A stretch of DNA of 64,000 bases from Pedobacter africanus (GCF_900176535.1 NZ_FWXT01000001.1:496001-560000); one strand, 5' to 3'; shown: positions 53,910 to 61,500, numbered from the stretch's first letter. Program-made: numbers and translations. Notes: generated by a model from the sequence alone, not told the origin.

Positions 53910-55136
53910 ATGGGAAAAACTTTTTTTGAAGAACTAAACAGTGAAAACGTAACAGGGGTTGCCTATAAAAATGTAAGCCTCAAAAAAAACGTGCTCAGTT
54001 ATTTTGCCCATGTGGGCAATGCCACCATTGCCGATCTTTGCAAAGAACTGAACCTTAGTGCGCCAAAAGTAACTGCCCTTCTAAGCGACCTGATACAGGA
54101 CGGCCTGATCAAAGATTACGGTAAAGTGGAGTCTACCGGGGGCCGTAAGCCCAATTTATATGGGCTGGTACCCGATTCTGCCTTTTTTATAGGTGTAGAC
54201 ATCAAGCAAAACCACATCAACATCGGCCTGTCAGACCTCCAGAAAAACCTGATCAAGGTATCGGAAAAACTAACCTATAAATTAGACAACAACAAAGAAT
54301 CACTGGAAGCCTTATGCACACTGATCAACGATTTTGTGGGCGAGCTAACCGTTCCAAAAGAAAAAATACTGGGCCTGGGCATCAACCTGTCGGGCCGCAT
54401 CAATTATGCAACCGGTTACAGCTACAGCTTCTTTTATTTTAATGAAGAGCCCCTCAGCAAGATCATCGAATCAAAAACAGGCATCCGGGTGTTCCTTGAA
54501 AACGACTCCAAAGCCATGGCCTACGGAGAATTCTCGGCCGGAGTAGTGGGTACAGAGAAGAATGTGCTGTTCCTGAACCTGGACCACGGCATAGGCCTGG
54601 GCATATTGGTAAACGGGCAACTTTATTACGGCAAATCCGGCTATGCCGGTGAGTTTGGCCATATTCCATTGTTCGACAATGAGATCATCTGTCATTGCGG
54701 TAAAAAGGGCTGCCTGGAAACCGAGGCTTCGGGCTGGGCACTCATCCGAATGTTTAAAGAGCGCCTGCAGGAAGGCTCATCCTCCATCCTAACCCAAAGC
54801 CATAGCAATTTGGCCGAACTGGAAATGGACGATATCATTGCTGCCGCCAACAACGATGATGTACTGGCCATTGAGCTCATTGCCAGGATCGGTGAAAACT
54901 TAGGCCGTGGCATTGCACTGCTAATTAACCTGTTTAACCCAGAGCTGGTTATTTTAGGGGGCAGCCTTGCCGCCACAGAAGAGTACATCAGGTTACCTAT
55001 AAAGAGCGCCATCAACAAATATTCTTTAAGCCTGGTAAATCAGGACACCATTCTAAAAATGTCTAAACTGGGCGAGCGCTCCGGCATCATTGGCGCCTGT
55101 TTACTGGTGCGGAACCGCTTATTGTCTTTAAATTAA
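53910..55136 (+). CDS. ROK-family transcriptional repressor 2 (NagC/Mlc-like)
   Basis: A 408-residue paralogue of ROK1 with the same layout: winged HTH (TIADLCKELNLSAPKVTALL), ROK domain, zinc motif CHCGKKGCLETEASG, sugar site ENDSKAMAYGEF and GYAGEFGHIPL, and no kinase ATP motif (GVDIKQNHIN). It is divergent from the esterase unit. Two close ROK copies within 4 kb, each next to its own divergent operon, suggest a duplicated regulator tuned to the same or related amino sugars. Confidence 0.92.
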   Translation: MGKTFFEELNSENVTGVAYKNVSLKKNVLSYFAHVGNATIADLCKELNLSAPKVTALLSDLIQDGLIKDYGKVESTGGRKPNLYGLVPDSAFFIGVDIKQNHINIGLSDLQKNLIKVSEKLTYKLDNNKESLEALCTLINDFVGELTVPKEKILGLGINLSGRINYATGYSYSFFYFNEEPLSKIIESKTGIRVFLENDSKAMAYGEFSAGVVGTEKNVLFLNLDHGIGLGILVNGQLYYGKSGYAGEFGHIPLFDNEIICHCGKKGCLETEASGWALIRMFKERLQEGSSSILTQSHSNLAELEMDDIIAAANNDDVLAIELIARIGENLGRGIALLINLFNPELVILGGSLAATEEYIRLPIKSAINKYSLSLVNQDTILKMSKLGERSGIIGACLLVRNRLLSLN

Positions 55137-55148
55137 TTTGAATAATTT

Positions 55149-55225
55149 GAAAAATAACCGTTCTCTTTGAAGACTGGGACACAGCTGCGCAATGTTCCGA
55201 GGTCTTCTCTGAGAAGGTAATTTTC
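55149..55225. repeat. 3'-end structured repeat, copy D (flank-sharing variant)
   Basis: An inverted repeat filling the convergent gap between ROK2 and the CHAP gene, 12 bp from each stop. On the minus strand it starts with GAAAATTACCTTCTCAGA, identical over 18 nt to copy A, and ends with AGAGAACGGT as copy A does. An inner stem GAAGAC/GTCTTC and a variable hairpin (GGGACA/TGTTCC) follow the same plan, but the GGCCTAGCG core is changed. Confidence 0.65.
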
Positions 55226-55237
55226 TTTTAACCCGTA

Positions 55238-55786
55238 TTAGTCAAGCCAATCGGCATACCTATATATCGTACGCTTATGTCTTATTTTTCGAAAAACACC
55301 ATCGCCCTCTCTAGATCCGGCTAAATTGGTGTTCCCCTCCAGGCCGTAAACCAGGTCGTTTTTTACAAATTCAACCAAACCACAATGAGCAATACGCTTA
55401 AGGCTGGCAAAATAAATCCCGTAAACAACTCCCGGCTTAGGCTCCTTTACCAGCCTGGAGGCCGGGAACAAAGAAGGGCTCCAGGCCGTTCGGGGTTGCT
55501 TGTACCCAGCCTGCCCAAAACAAAAACTCAGGTACGCCGCGCACCACGCTGCATGCGATTTAATATAACAGTAACCAAGATACTCCCTAATTCTTTTACC
55601 ATCGTTTTGACGAGCTCCTTCCACCACGCCGATTTCTTTGGCGGCAATTCTGATAATTCTTTCATAATCTTCTGTTTTAAGTTTTACAATTCTCTCTCCT
55701 CCTTCTACAACACCGCAACCAAAGCCCCAATTGCCGCCAGCAGCAACAAGGCAAACAAGCACAATACAAATTTTAACTGCTCCCAT
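55238..55786 (-). CDS. CHAP-domain (NlpC/P60-like) cell-wall hydrolase
   Basis: A 182-residue protein with an N-terminal hydrophobic signal or anchor (about 3-18) and a cysteine-peptidase-like CHAP core. The likely nucleophile is Cys82 in HAAWCAAYLSFCF, the His is 134 in RIAHCGLVEF and the polar residue Asn152 in EGNT. Such proteins cleave peptidoglycan cross-links, often as phage lysins. Its first ~27 codons overlap, in another frame, the 3' end of the holin-like gene (82 nt). I keep the ATG at 55786 because it is the only Met before the core and gives a signal sequence. Confidence 0.75.
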   Translation of the reverse strand: MGAVKICIVLVCLVAAGGNWGFGCGVVEGGERIVKLKTEDYERIIRIAAKEIGVVEGARQNDGKRIREYLGYCYIKSHAAWCAAYLSFCFGQAGYKQPRTAWSPSLFPASRLVKEPKPGVVYGIYFASLKRIAHCGLVEFVKNDLVYGLEGNTNLAGSREGDGVFRKIRHKRTIYRYADWLD

Positions 55787-56067
55787 ATTTTTAATGAATC
55801 AAATTGTAAAACCACATCCGCCAGATGCGGCAGGTTCAAATAAACCCATATGCGCCTTAATAACCACCAGCACAAACACACCAACATCAAAAAACAAATA
55901 ATGGCCAGCAATACCAGTAGCCAGATACTCTGATCTATCTGGCCAGCGGTAGCGTCCATAAAATTCGGGGCAGTATACCATACCATTATCAATACTATTG
56001 CAATTAAGTAAGGTTTTATTTTTTGAACCGGCACACCTACCGGCATTTTTAAACTCATTGTTTTCAT
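55705..56067 (-). CDS. Small three-helix membrane protein, holin-like
   Basis: A 120-residue protein with three predicted transmembrane segments (about 20-38, 46-70 and 95-118) and a short polar N terminus. No family is recognised by sequence. Size, topology and its overlap with a cell-wall hydrolase gene resemble a holin-endolysin module, which I infer only from context. It lies downstream of the DUF6266 gene after copy B of the structured repeat and a strong hairpin. Confidence 0.6.
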   Translation of the reverse strand: MKTMSLKMPVGVPVQKIKPYLIAIVLIMVWYTAPNFMDATAGQIDQSIWLLVLLAIICFLMLVCLCWWLLRRIWVYLNLPHLADVVLQFDSLKIWEQLKFVLCLFALLLLAAIGALVAVL

Positions 56068-56091
56068 AAATCAATTTTTAAGTCTAGAATA

Positions 56092-56120
56092 GGGGCCGTG
56101 CGGTTAACCAGCACAGCCCC
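56092..56120. terminator. Strong hairpin between DUF6266 and the holin-like gene
   Basis: GGGGC..GTGC pairs with GCAC..GCCCC around GGTTAACC. Downstream U-content on the minus strand is weak, so it may attenuate rather than fully terminate. Confidence 0.45.
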
Positions 56121-56132
56121 TTGTTGTAGGCA

Positions 56133-56218
56133 GAAATTTTGCGTTCTCAGAGAAGGCCTAGCGTTTTCGCGCTTTTTCAGCGCGGATATGCAGCCTTCGA
56201 AGAGTAATGCTAAATTTC
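56133..56218. repeat. 3'-end structured repeat, copy B (GGCCTAGCG type)
   Basis: Outer arms GAAATTT/AAATTTC, an inner pair GAAGGC/GCCTTC, conserved GGCCTAGCGTTTT, a variable hairpin CGCGC/GCGCG and TATGCAGCC. It ends 3 bp from the DUF6266 stop. Confidence 0.75.
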
Positions 56219-56221
56219 CCC

Positions 56222-56863
56222 TTACAACACAGTAAACGGCCCTACATAATAAGAGTCGCTCACCAGCTTACCATCAGCCGATACCATCGACAGATAAGCC
56301 TCTACCCCGTCACCACTCCAATCCGGTGGCAGCTGCAGGCTGTAAGCCAGTGCAGATCTAACCGCTCCGCCTTTCAGCGTCACAAACTTGTTTTTAGCGG
56401 GATTATACACTGCAAAGGTTACTTTGTCTGTGGCCAAACCATTGGTATCGCCGCTTACTGCTCCCCAGCTGTAATCCAGTTTGGCGCCAGCAGCAGGGGC
56501 AATCTGCGGGGCCTGCGGCAAATCCAGCAGCCCTTTGCTGTACACCACATTTGCATAATCAATAGTGTAGTTGGGGCTTGCCCCTGCAATGGCATTTTTC
56601 AGGTTCCAGGAAAGTGCCGCATTACGGGGCGACATCTCTGCATCGTACTCCTGAAAGCCTACATTAATTACCGCTGCAAGCCGCCTTAGCCAGCCGGCCA
56701 TCAGCGCAAACTTCAGTCGCTGGTTTAGTTGTGCCTGTGTAGGCGGTTTGTTTGATTTTGCCGGGCGCATGGCAATGATGTTCTCACCCTTAGTACGGCG
56801 ACCAACGTGGTTACCTAACAGACCGATCATGTCGTAATCGATCCCTCCTGTTAATTTTCCCAT
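56222..56863 (-). CDS. DUF6266 family protein
   Basis: A 213-residue protein without signal peptide. Its N terminus MGKLTGGIDYDMIGLLGNHVG, with GRRTKGENIIAMRPAK and the PPTQAQLNQRLKFALMAGWL helix, is the DUF6266 hallmark; the C-terminal part (about 115-213) is a beta-sandwich-like domain (LDYSWGAVSGDTNGLATDKVT). DUF6266 genes are frequent in Sphingobacteriaceae, often near small mobile or secretion-related genes, and their function is unknown. Confidence 0.8.
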   Translation of the reverse strand: MGKLTGGIDYDMIGLLGNHVGRRTKGENIIAMRPAKSNKPPTQAQLNQRLKFALMAGWLRRLAAVINVGFQEYDAEMSPRNAALSWNLKNAIAGASPNYTIDYANVVYSKGLLDLPQAPQIAPAAGAKLDYSWGAVSGDTNGLATDKVTFAVYNPAKNKFVTLKGGAVRSALAYSLQLPPDWSGDGVEAYLSMVSADGKLVSDSYYVGPFTVL

Positions 56864-56952
56864 TTCTGTAAATTTTATGGGTTTATTGGCGTTTGCAACC
56901 TTTTTTTAGCTGTGGTTAGCAACGATAGCAGCTATGTCATTCAGCGCACAGT

Positions 56953-56981
56953 TTGTCATCCAGAGTGAAACGAAGGATCTA
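56953..56981. repeat. TTGTCATCC...GGATCT dispersed repeat, single copy
   Basis: TTGTCATCC, an imperfect short inverted core (AGAGTGAAACGA) and AGGATCT match the units at 58687-58807. The T-A junction at its right end creates the TAG stop (56979-56981) of the minus-strand 119-residue gene. Confidence 0.6.
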
Positions 56982-57338
56982 ATAAAACTTTGGCAGCCGC
57001 GCTATCATCCTGTCTACCGCAGCGGCAAACTCCCGGGCGCTACCTTCCCATTTCATTCGGGCCTGCTGTTTAAAACACAAATCCAAACCAACCATCGCTT
57101 GCACAAATCTGCATTTCAAAACCCGCTCTGCGGTGTCCAGGCATTTCAGGTGGTACTTACAGTTCTGGTCGGCCCCGGTATCTATAGCTATGCTCAGCTG
57201 TTTCATCCAGCCTACAAAATGCAGGGGCTCTGTTATATTCAATATTTTCAAGGGCTTGCCCTTTACAACCATTACCAGGCAACCCCGGCGGTCATTCATC
57301 CGGTAAATGTTCATTACCAGTGCATCATCCTTACGCAT
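56979..57338 (-). CDS. Hypothetical cytoplasmic protein
   Basis: A 119-residue protein that I do not recognise. It has no signal or membrane segment, an N-terminal beta part (NDRRGCLVMVVKGKPLKILN) and helical C terminus, with four cysteines spread along it. Its TAG stop lies at the edge of the dispersed repeat at 56953-56981, so the original C terminus may have been changed. It sits between DUF6266 and the 280-residue exported protein gene on the same strand. An earlier Met than the one used is not available. Confidence 0.5.
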   Translation of the reverse strand: MRKDDALVMNIYRMNDRRGCLVMVVKGKPLKILNITEPLHFVGWMKQLSIAIDTGADQNCKYHLKCLDTAERVLKCRFVQAMVGLDLCFKQQARMKWEGSAREFAAAVDRMIARLPKFY

Positions 57339-57363
57339 TTAATTACTATCGTAAGTCTGGATA

Positions 57364-57388
57364 AAGGCCCTGCACTTTTGCGGGCCTT
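57364..57388 (-). terminator. Hairpin after the 280-residue protein gene
   Basis: AAGGCCC (57364-57370) pairs with GGGCCTT (57382-57388); the minus strand then has a short U-run. It lies 27 nt after the stop at 57415. Confidence 0.5.
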
Positions 57389-57414
57389 CTCTTCTAACCT
57401 AAGTTAAAAGCAGA

Positions 57415-58257
57415 TTATCTTGCCTGCCTCACCTCCTTTCCTGTTAGCTGGTAACTAACCAGATACCTGTCAAAAAGGGCAATCAGCAAATTACCCCGAA
57501 CGGCAAAGTCTGTCAACTGCATCTTCGGATGCCTGGGCACGTAAAGGCTATAGCTATACTGGCCAGTATCCAACCTGTATACATCAAATACCTCGTGCCG
57601 GTTAAAATCATCCGGGCTTTCGTTATCAGCAGCCAGTGCAGTGTGGTTGTAAAAATAACCTCCATCTACATAACCCTTTTTATTAACCACCAAAGCCGGT
57701 TTGGCCATGGTAAGTATGGTCTTATTACTGCCAGCTTTATAGGTGCCCAGCTCTATTTTAGCAACACTATTGGTGTCAATCAACCTGCCGGTACTTAATA
57801 CGTTAAAGCCGGTATCCAGGTATACAAAAGCATTACGGTAATAATAGGTGTAAACCATACGGCCTGTGCTTTCATCCAGGTTCACAAAACCATCGGTCTT
57901 AAAAACATCTTCGCCCGGGTTCAGCTTTCGTACAATCTGCGCTTTCAGGGCATCCCGCCTCAGGCGGCTGCCATCAGCAAAGCTAAGCCTGCCGTAAACC
58001 GAATCCTGCAAATTATAATCACAGCTAAACAGCGCCAGCAAAGCTCTGTAGTTACTTAAATAAATGCGGCTTTCGCCTTGCCAGGTAATATACCAGCTGC
58101 CAAAGTTCAGTTCCAATGCGTCCAGCTTTTGCACGGCGTACCTATGCCCGCGCTTAAAGCCGTTCTTTTGCGGTTTAGGTTGTATATAGTAGAGCGTAAC
58201 CACAGCTGCAATGCTGAGGCTTATCACCAGAGATAGGGTAATGTAAAGATTCTTCAT
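57415..58257 (-). CDS. Membrane-anchored extracytoplasmic protein of unknown function
   Basis: A 280-residue protein with one N-terminal transmembrane or signal-anchor segment (about 5-25) and a beta-rich domain with repeated strand patterns (GRLSFADGSRLRRD, GFVNLDESTGRMVYTYYYRNAFVYLD, KKGYVDGGYFYNH, FAVRGNLLIALFDRYLV) that suggest a beta-propeller. I do not recognise a named family. It is downstream of the secreted Cys-peptide gene, separated by a GC hairpin, so it may work with the peptide and the MauE-like protein at the envelope. Confidence 0.6.
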   Translation of the reverse strand: MKNLYITLSLVISLSIAAVVTLYYIQPKPQKNGFKRGHRYAVQKLDALELNFGSWYITWQGESRIYLSNYRALLALFSCDYNLQDSVYGRLSFADGSRLRRDALKAQIVRKLNPGEDVFKTDGFVNLDESTGRMVYTYYYRNAFVYLDTGFNVLSTGRLIDTNSVAKIELGTYKAGSNKTILTMAKPALVVNKKGYVDGGYFYNHTALAADNESPDDFNRHEVFDVYRLDTGQYSYSLYVPRHPKMQLTDFAVRGNLLIALFDRYLVSYQLTGKEVRQAR

Positions 58258-58300
58258 AGCGTTCTTATATAGTGCGTTGAGCGTTCTTGGTTTAAAATCA

Positions 58301-58323
58301 GGGGGCAGGCCTGAGCTGCCCCC
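58301..58323 (-). terminator. GC hairpin after the Cys-peptide gene
   Basis: GGGGGCAG pairs perfectly with CTGCCCCC around a 7-nt loop, 9 nt after the peptide gene's stop. On the minus strand the following TGATTTTAAA is only moderately U-rich, so partial termination is likely; this would give more peptide mRNA than downstream mRNA. Confidence 0.6.
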
Positions 58324-58332
58324 GAAAGTTAA

Positions 58333-58599
58333 TTACTGTGGCCTTTTGCCCAGCACAGTAACTACTTCGTGGCCCGAAACGCAGTTCGGCGCGTCGTAAA
58401 CGGTTATGCCGTCATACTCAATGCTGCAAGCCGTTCCGTTAAACTCAGTATCACAAGTTACCGGTGTATTACACTCGTTTTCCAGGTAATACGTGTAAGC
58501 TGTAGCTGTTTTTTTAGTGGTTACAGCTGAATTCTGGAACGCAAAGGCTCCCCCAGCTACGGCTAATAAAGCCACAGCAGCAAAAATTGCTTTTCTCAT
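58333..58599 (-). CDS. Small secreted four-cysteine peptide (DUF6520-like)
   Basis: An 88-residue preprotein with a clean signal peptide (about 1-20, ending AFA). The ~68-residue mature part carries exactly four cysteines (43, 49, 58 and 73), suited to two disulfides, and ends in a basic tail. Size, signal and Cys pattern match the DUF6520-type secreted peptides of Bacteroidota. It lies directly downstream of a MauE/DoxX-like membrane protein, a frequent partner. Whether it is a signal, toxin or redox substrate is not known. Confidence 0.7.
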   Translation of the reverse strand: MRKAIFAAVALLAVAGGAFAFQNSAVTTKKTATAYTYYLENECNTPVTCDTEFNGTACSIEYDGITVYDAPNCVSGHEVVTVLGKRPQ

Positions 58600-58686
58600 G
58601 TTTATAAAAATTAAAGATTTATGCCTACTCTTTTTCTTACGGGATTTTCAGCATACTCCCGATCCATTGCGCAGTTGAATATTTTT

Positions 58687-58807
58687 ATACTAGTGTGTAT
58701 TTATATCCCAGATCCCTCCGGAGTCGGGATGACAAAGCAAGTGTTGTTTTCTTTTTGTCATCCTAGTGCTGTTGTCATCCCGAGTTTCGAGGGATCTTTT
58801 CTAGTAT
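58687..58807. repeat. Dispersed TTGTCATCC...GGATCT repeat, inverted pair
   Basis: A 121-bp inverted repeat: ATACTAG / CTAGTAT ends, then AGATCCCTC..TCGGGATGACAA on the left and TTGTCATCCCGA..GAGGGATCT on the right, with another TTGTCATCC inside. The same unit occurs once at 56953-56981. I recognise this sequence type as a widely scattered repeat in bacterial genomes. Its right end lies inside the MauE-like gene and encodes that gene's last ten residues and stop codon. The remaining spacer to 58599 holds nothing else I can name. Confidence 0.75.
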
Positions 58808-59224
58808 CAGCCCCACCGCTGCCATAACCAAAAACACTGTATTAAACACCATATGCCAACCCCATCCCAATGCTTCTATTGCAGCCCCGCAACCACACAA
58901 CTCCTTTTCCATTACATCCAGTACTATAAAAATGTAAGTGGTAAACATCGTCATCAGGCTTAAAGAACCATACAGGCCAGCCAGCCTAAAACGAGGAACC
59001 ATCAGCATAAGCACCAGTACCAGCTCAACCACCGGCACTGCCCAGCTTAAAAACCCTGCATAAGGCGTTAACATCCCGCTTTGCCCCATCGTAATTACAA
59101 ACCTGTTTAGCGCAAATAGCTTATCAAAAGCCGCATAGCCAAACAACACAAAATAAGCCCAGCAAATTATTTCAATAACCAGGCTATGCCAGCCCTTCCT
59201 GTAAAAATCCTTCATATAACTCAT
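58775..59224 (-). CDS. MauE/DoxX-type redox-associated membrane protein
   Basis: A 149-residue protein with four transmembrane helices (about 14-34, 53-76, 83-104 and 121-141). It has the FGYAAFDKLF opening and the conserved CGCG motif (Cys110, Cys112) placed between helices 3 and 4, as in MauE-like proteins thought to help form disulfides in exported partners. It precedes the secreted four-cysteine peptide gene. The last ten residues (ILEKIPRNSG) and stop come from the repeat at 58687-58807. Start is the ATG at 59224 or 59215; it overlaps the upstream gene by about 40 nt. Confidence 0.82.
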   Translation of the reverse strand: MSYMKDFYRKGWHSLVIEIICWAYFVLFGYAAFDKLFALNRFVITMGQSGMLTPYAGFLSWAVPVVELVLVLMLMVPRFRLAGLYGSLSLMTMFTTYIFIVLDVMEKELCGCGAAIEALGWGWHMVFNTVFLVMAAVGLILEKIPRNSG

Positions 59225-59480
59225 TTAAAATTTCAATCAATACTGCCAGTACAATCAGCTGTTCCATATATCTATAATTCCTAAAACTGCCCAGCAAGCC
59301 AGCTTCCAAATCCTTGCAGCGCAAAAGCAAAGCCCCGCACCATTCCTTATAACACCTGCCTGCCTTTTTAACGCGCCGGGCCAATTTGTACAACTCATCC
59401 GTATCAACAGGCGTACAAATGTCATAAGCACCCTGGTGTATCGTTTCAATTATGGCTTCGTAATATTTCAGTTCAAACAT
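59184..59480 (-). CDS. Small helical protein of unknown function
   Basis: A 98-residue, mostly helical protein without signal peptide; not recognised. It has a basic middle (LARRVKKAGRCYKEWCGALLLRCKDLE) with three cysteines and a hydrophobic C-terminal helix (YMEQLIVLAVLIEILNELY). It follows the TetR-like gene by 3 nt and overlaps the MauE-like gene by about 40 nt, so it belongs to the same transcription unit. Confidence 0.55.
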   Translation of the reverse strand: MFELKYYEAIIETIHQGAYDICTPVDTDELYKLARRVKKAGRCYKEWCGALLLRCKDLEAGLLGSFRNYRYMEQLIVLAVLIEILNELYEGFLQEGLA

Positions 59481-59483
59481 ATT

Positions 59484-60089
59484 TTATTCAATTAGCCAAA
59501 GCTTTTTAATGATCTCTTCAATCGTCTTCCGCGCCATGTTTCTGTGGTCTGGCCGGTTGATATCCCTGCCTACTATCGTGCTTTTGTTGTTGCTGGCATG
59601 GTTCATCATGTAATAAGTACCGCCCAGCACATACATTACCACTGTTCTGAAATCTGTTTTACGCCCGGTAAAAAACTTGTCCGTTAAGGCCAAAAACGGG
59701 GCACCATCTTTTTCCCTCGCTTCAGATATCCGGCGCATCATCGTACAGTTCTCACCCGCTTGCCGCCATATCACATGCTGCATACCTTTATGTGCAAAAA
59801 GTTTGTCAAAGTTGGCCTGCAATATATCAATGAACATTTGCCGCACTTCCTGCTCTGCCGAATCCTGGGGCATGGTATACTGCTCAAACAGTTCTTTCCA
59901 GTAATCCTCACTAATAATGTAGGCCTTAATCAGGTTGTTCATGCCCTGGTAAACCCGCTGCACCACATCGTGCTTCATGTTTACCTTAATACTTAGCTGG
60001 TTAGAGTTTAAACCTTTAAAGCCGTACTTATTAATGTGTTCTTTGGCAGCCCTTAAGAGTTTGCGCCGGGTATTTTTATTGTTCCTCAT
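59484..60089 (-). CDS. TetR/AcrR-like transcriptional regulator
   Basis: A 201-residue protein with an N-terminal three-helix HTH of TetR type (KLLRAAKEHINKYGFKGLNSNQLSIKVNMKHDVVQRVY is the span at about 9-46), unusual in lacking the exact TTRxIA motif, and an all-helical ligand/dimer domain. It starts 21 nt after the alpha-oxoamine synthase and is followed by the 98-residue and MauE-like genes with overlap, so it may be a local regulator of this cluster. Confidence 0.7.
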   Translation of the reverse strand: MRNNKNTRRKLLRAAKEHINKYGFKGLNSNQLSIKVNMKHDVVQRVYQGMNNLIKAYIISEDYWKELFEQYTMPQDSAEQEVRQMFIDILQANFDKLFAHKGMQHVIWRQAGENCTMMRRISEAREKDGAPFLALTDKFFTGRKTDFRTVVMYVLGGTYYMMNHASNNKSTIVGRDINRPDHRNMARKTIEEIIKKLWLIE

Positions 60090-60110
60090 TTATAAAAGCG
60101 TTAATTTTTC

Positions 60111-61379
60111 TTACTTACAATTGTTAGTTCCCAATTTCTTTTTCACATATGCCCAGCCTTCCAGCACCCGGTCCATCTGTGGTATATCGTGCGTGGCCAT
60201 TACGCTCTGGCGTATTACCGCGTGTTTTTTAGGTACCGCAGGGTAACCGATCTGGTTGGTGTACACCCCGGCATAGAGCAGCCATTTGCATATCTCTGCA
60301 TTCATGGCCGCGTTGCCTGTTTTTACCGGCACTATGGCGCTGGCCGAAGTTCCGGTATCAAAGCCCATGCTGTGCAGCCCATCCTTGAGGTGACGGATGT
60401 TTACCCAGAGCTTTAGCCGGTTTTGGGGCTCTTCATCAATCAGGTCTATGCTTTTCAGCAAACAGGCCGCCGCCGGTGTTGGCGCTACCGAAAATATGTG
60501 CTGCCCGGCCTGGTACTTCAGGTAAGTAATCAGCTCTTCATCACCCACCACATAGCCCCCAACATGGCCAAAGGTTTTGCTAAAGGTGCCGGTAATCACA
60601 TCTACATCCTGCCAGGCATCATACAGCTCTATTACGCCCCGGCCGGTTTCGCCCAGTACCCCAACGCCATGCGCATCGTCCATCGCCAGTTTGGCACCAT
60701 ACTTTTTACAAAGGAAAACCACATCCTTAAGCGGGCAAATATCTGCAGGCTGGCTGTACACCCCGTCTACTATCACCATCATGGTATCGTACCTGCCGCA
60801 GTTCTCTTTCAGCTTGCGTTCCAGGCTCTCCATATTGTTGTGGTAAAAAGGCACATATTTTATTCCCCTTATGCCCTCGTACATGCTGGCATGTATACTG
60901 GCATCTACTATAGCAATGGCCCTATCCCCTTTTAGCAAGGCCATTATGGTGGCCGTGTTGGCGGTATAGCCGGTAGTAAACAATATGGCCGCCTGGCGCC
61001 TAAAAAATGCGGCTGTCTTTTCTTCCAGTTCCCTATGGAAATCCATATGTCCGCCTATGGCAGGACTGGCGGCTACGCCCATCCCATATTTTTGCATATA
61101 CTCAACCCCCTTTGCTATTACCTTCGGGTGGATGGCATGGCCCAGGTAATCACTAAATACCATGGCCACATAGTTTTTGGGGCCTTTGCCATCCAGGTTT
61201 AGCAGCACTTCGGACCCGCATCCGCTTAAACATTCCTGGCGGTAGTTCCAATGCCCCCGGCTGCGCCAGTTGTCTACATATGCGGCAAAGTGCCGGGCCC
61301 ACTGGTAAAAATTCTGCCCGGGTATGTATTCGTAATCTTTAAAACTCGCATTCGGAAAATCTAAATAAGGTATGTTCAT
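60111..61379 (-). CDS. PLP-dependent alpha-oxoamine synthase (BioF/SPT-like)
   Basis: A 422-residue cytoplasmic enzyme condensing an amino acid with an acyl-thioester. Family features: GMGVAASPAIGGHMDFHRELE, the PLP-stacking His in VDASIHASMYEG, LAMDDAHGVGVLGETGRG, and the Schiff-base Lys268 in GTFSKTFGHVGGY. The N-terminal extension (about 1-60) is longer than in BioF. No biotin genes are near, so a lipid or small-molecule role (serine palmitoyltransferase-like or sulfonolipid-like) is more likely; the substrates are not determinable here. It heads a unit with the TetR-like gene. Confidence 0.88.
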   Translation of the reverse strand: MNIPYLDFPNASFKDYEYIPGQNFYQWARHFAAYVDNWRSRGHWNYRQECLSGCGSEVLLNLDGKGPKNYVAMVFSDYLGHAIHPKVIAKGVEYMQKYGMGVAASPAIGGHMDFHRELEEKTAAFFRRQAAILFTTGYTANTATIMALLKGDRAIAIVDASIHASMYEGIRGIKYVPFYHNNMESLERKLKENCGRYDTMMVIVDGVYSQPADICPLKDVVFLCKKYGAKLAMDDAHGVGVLGETGRGVIELYDAWQDVDVITGTFSKTFGHVGGYVVGDEELITYLKYQAGQHIFSVAPTPAAACLLKSIDLIDEEPQNRLKLWVNIRHLKDGLHSMGFDTGTSASAIVPVKTGNAAMNAEICKWLLYAGVYTNQIGYPAVPKKHAVIRQSVMATHDIPQMDRVLEGWAYVKKKLGTNNCK

Positions 61380-61407
61380 ATTTGTTGGTTTGGTTAGTTT
61401 GATGAGC

Positions 61408-61415
61408 CAAAGGTA
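61408..61415 (-). promoter_or_regulatory. -7 element of the oxoamine synthase unit
   Basis: TACCTTTG on the minus strand fits TAnnTTTG, 28 nt before the ATG. No good -33 is seen. Confidence 0.45.
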
Positions 61416-61500
61416 ATGGCCAATAAAGGGGCAGTGTTGCCCTTTTAGAAAAAATATTTTTAATTAAACAATTGATTTACAATGTATTAAACCAATAAAA

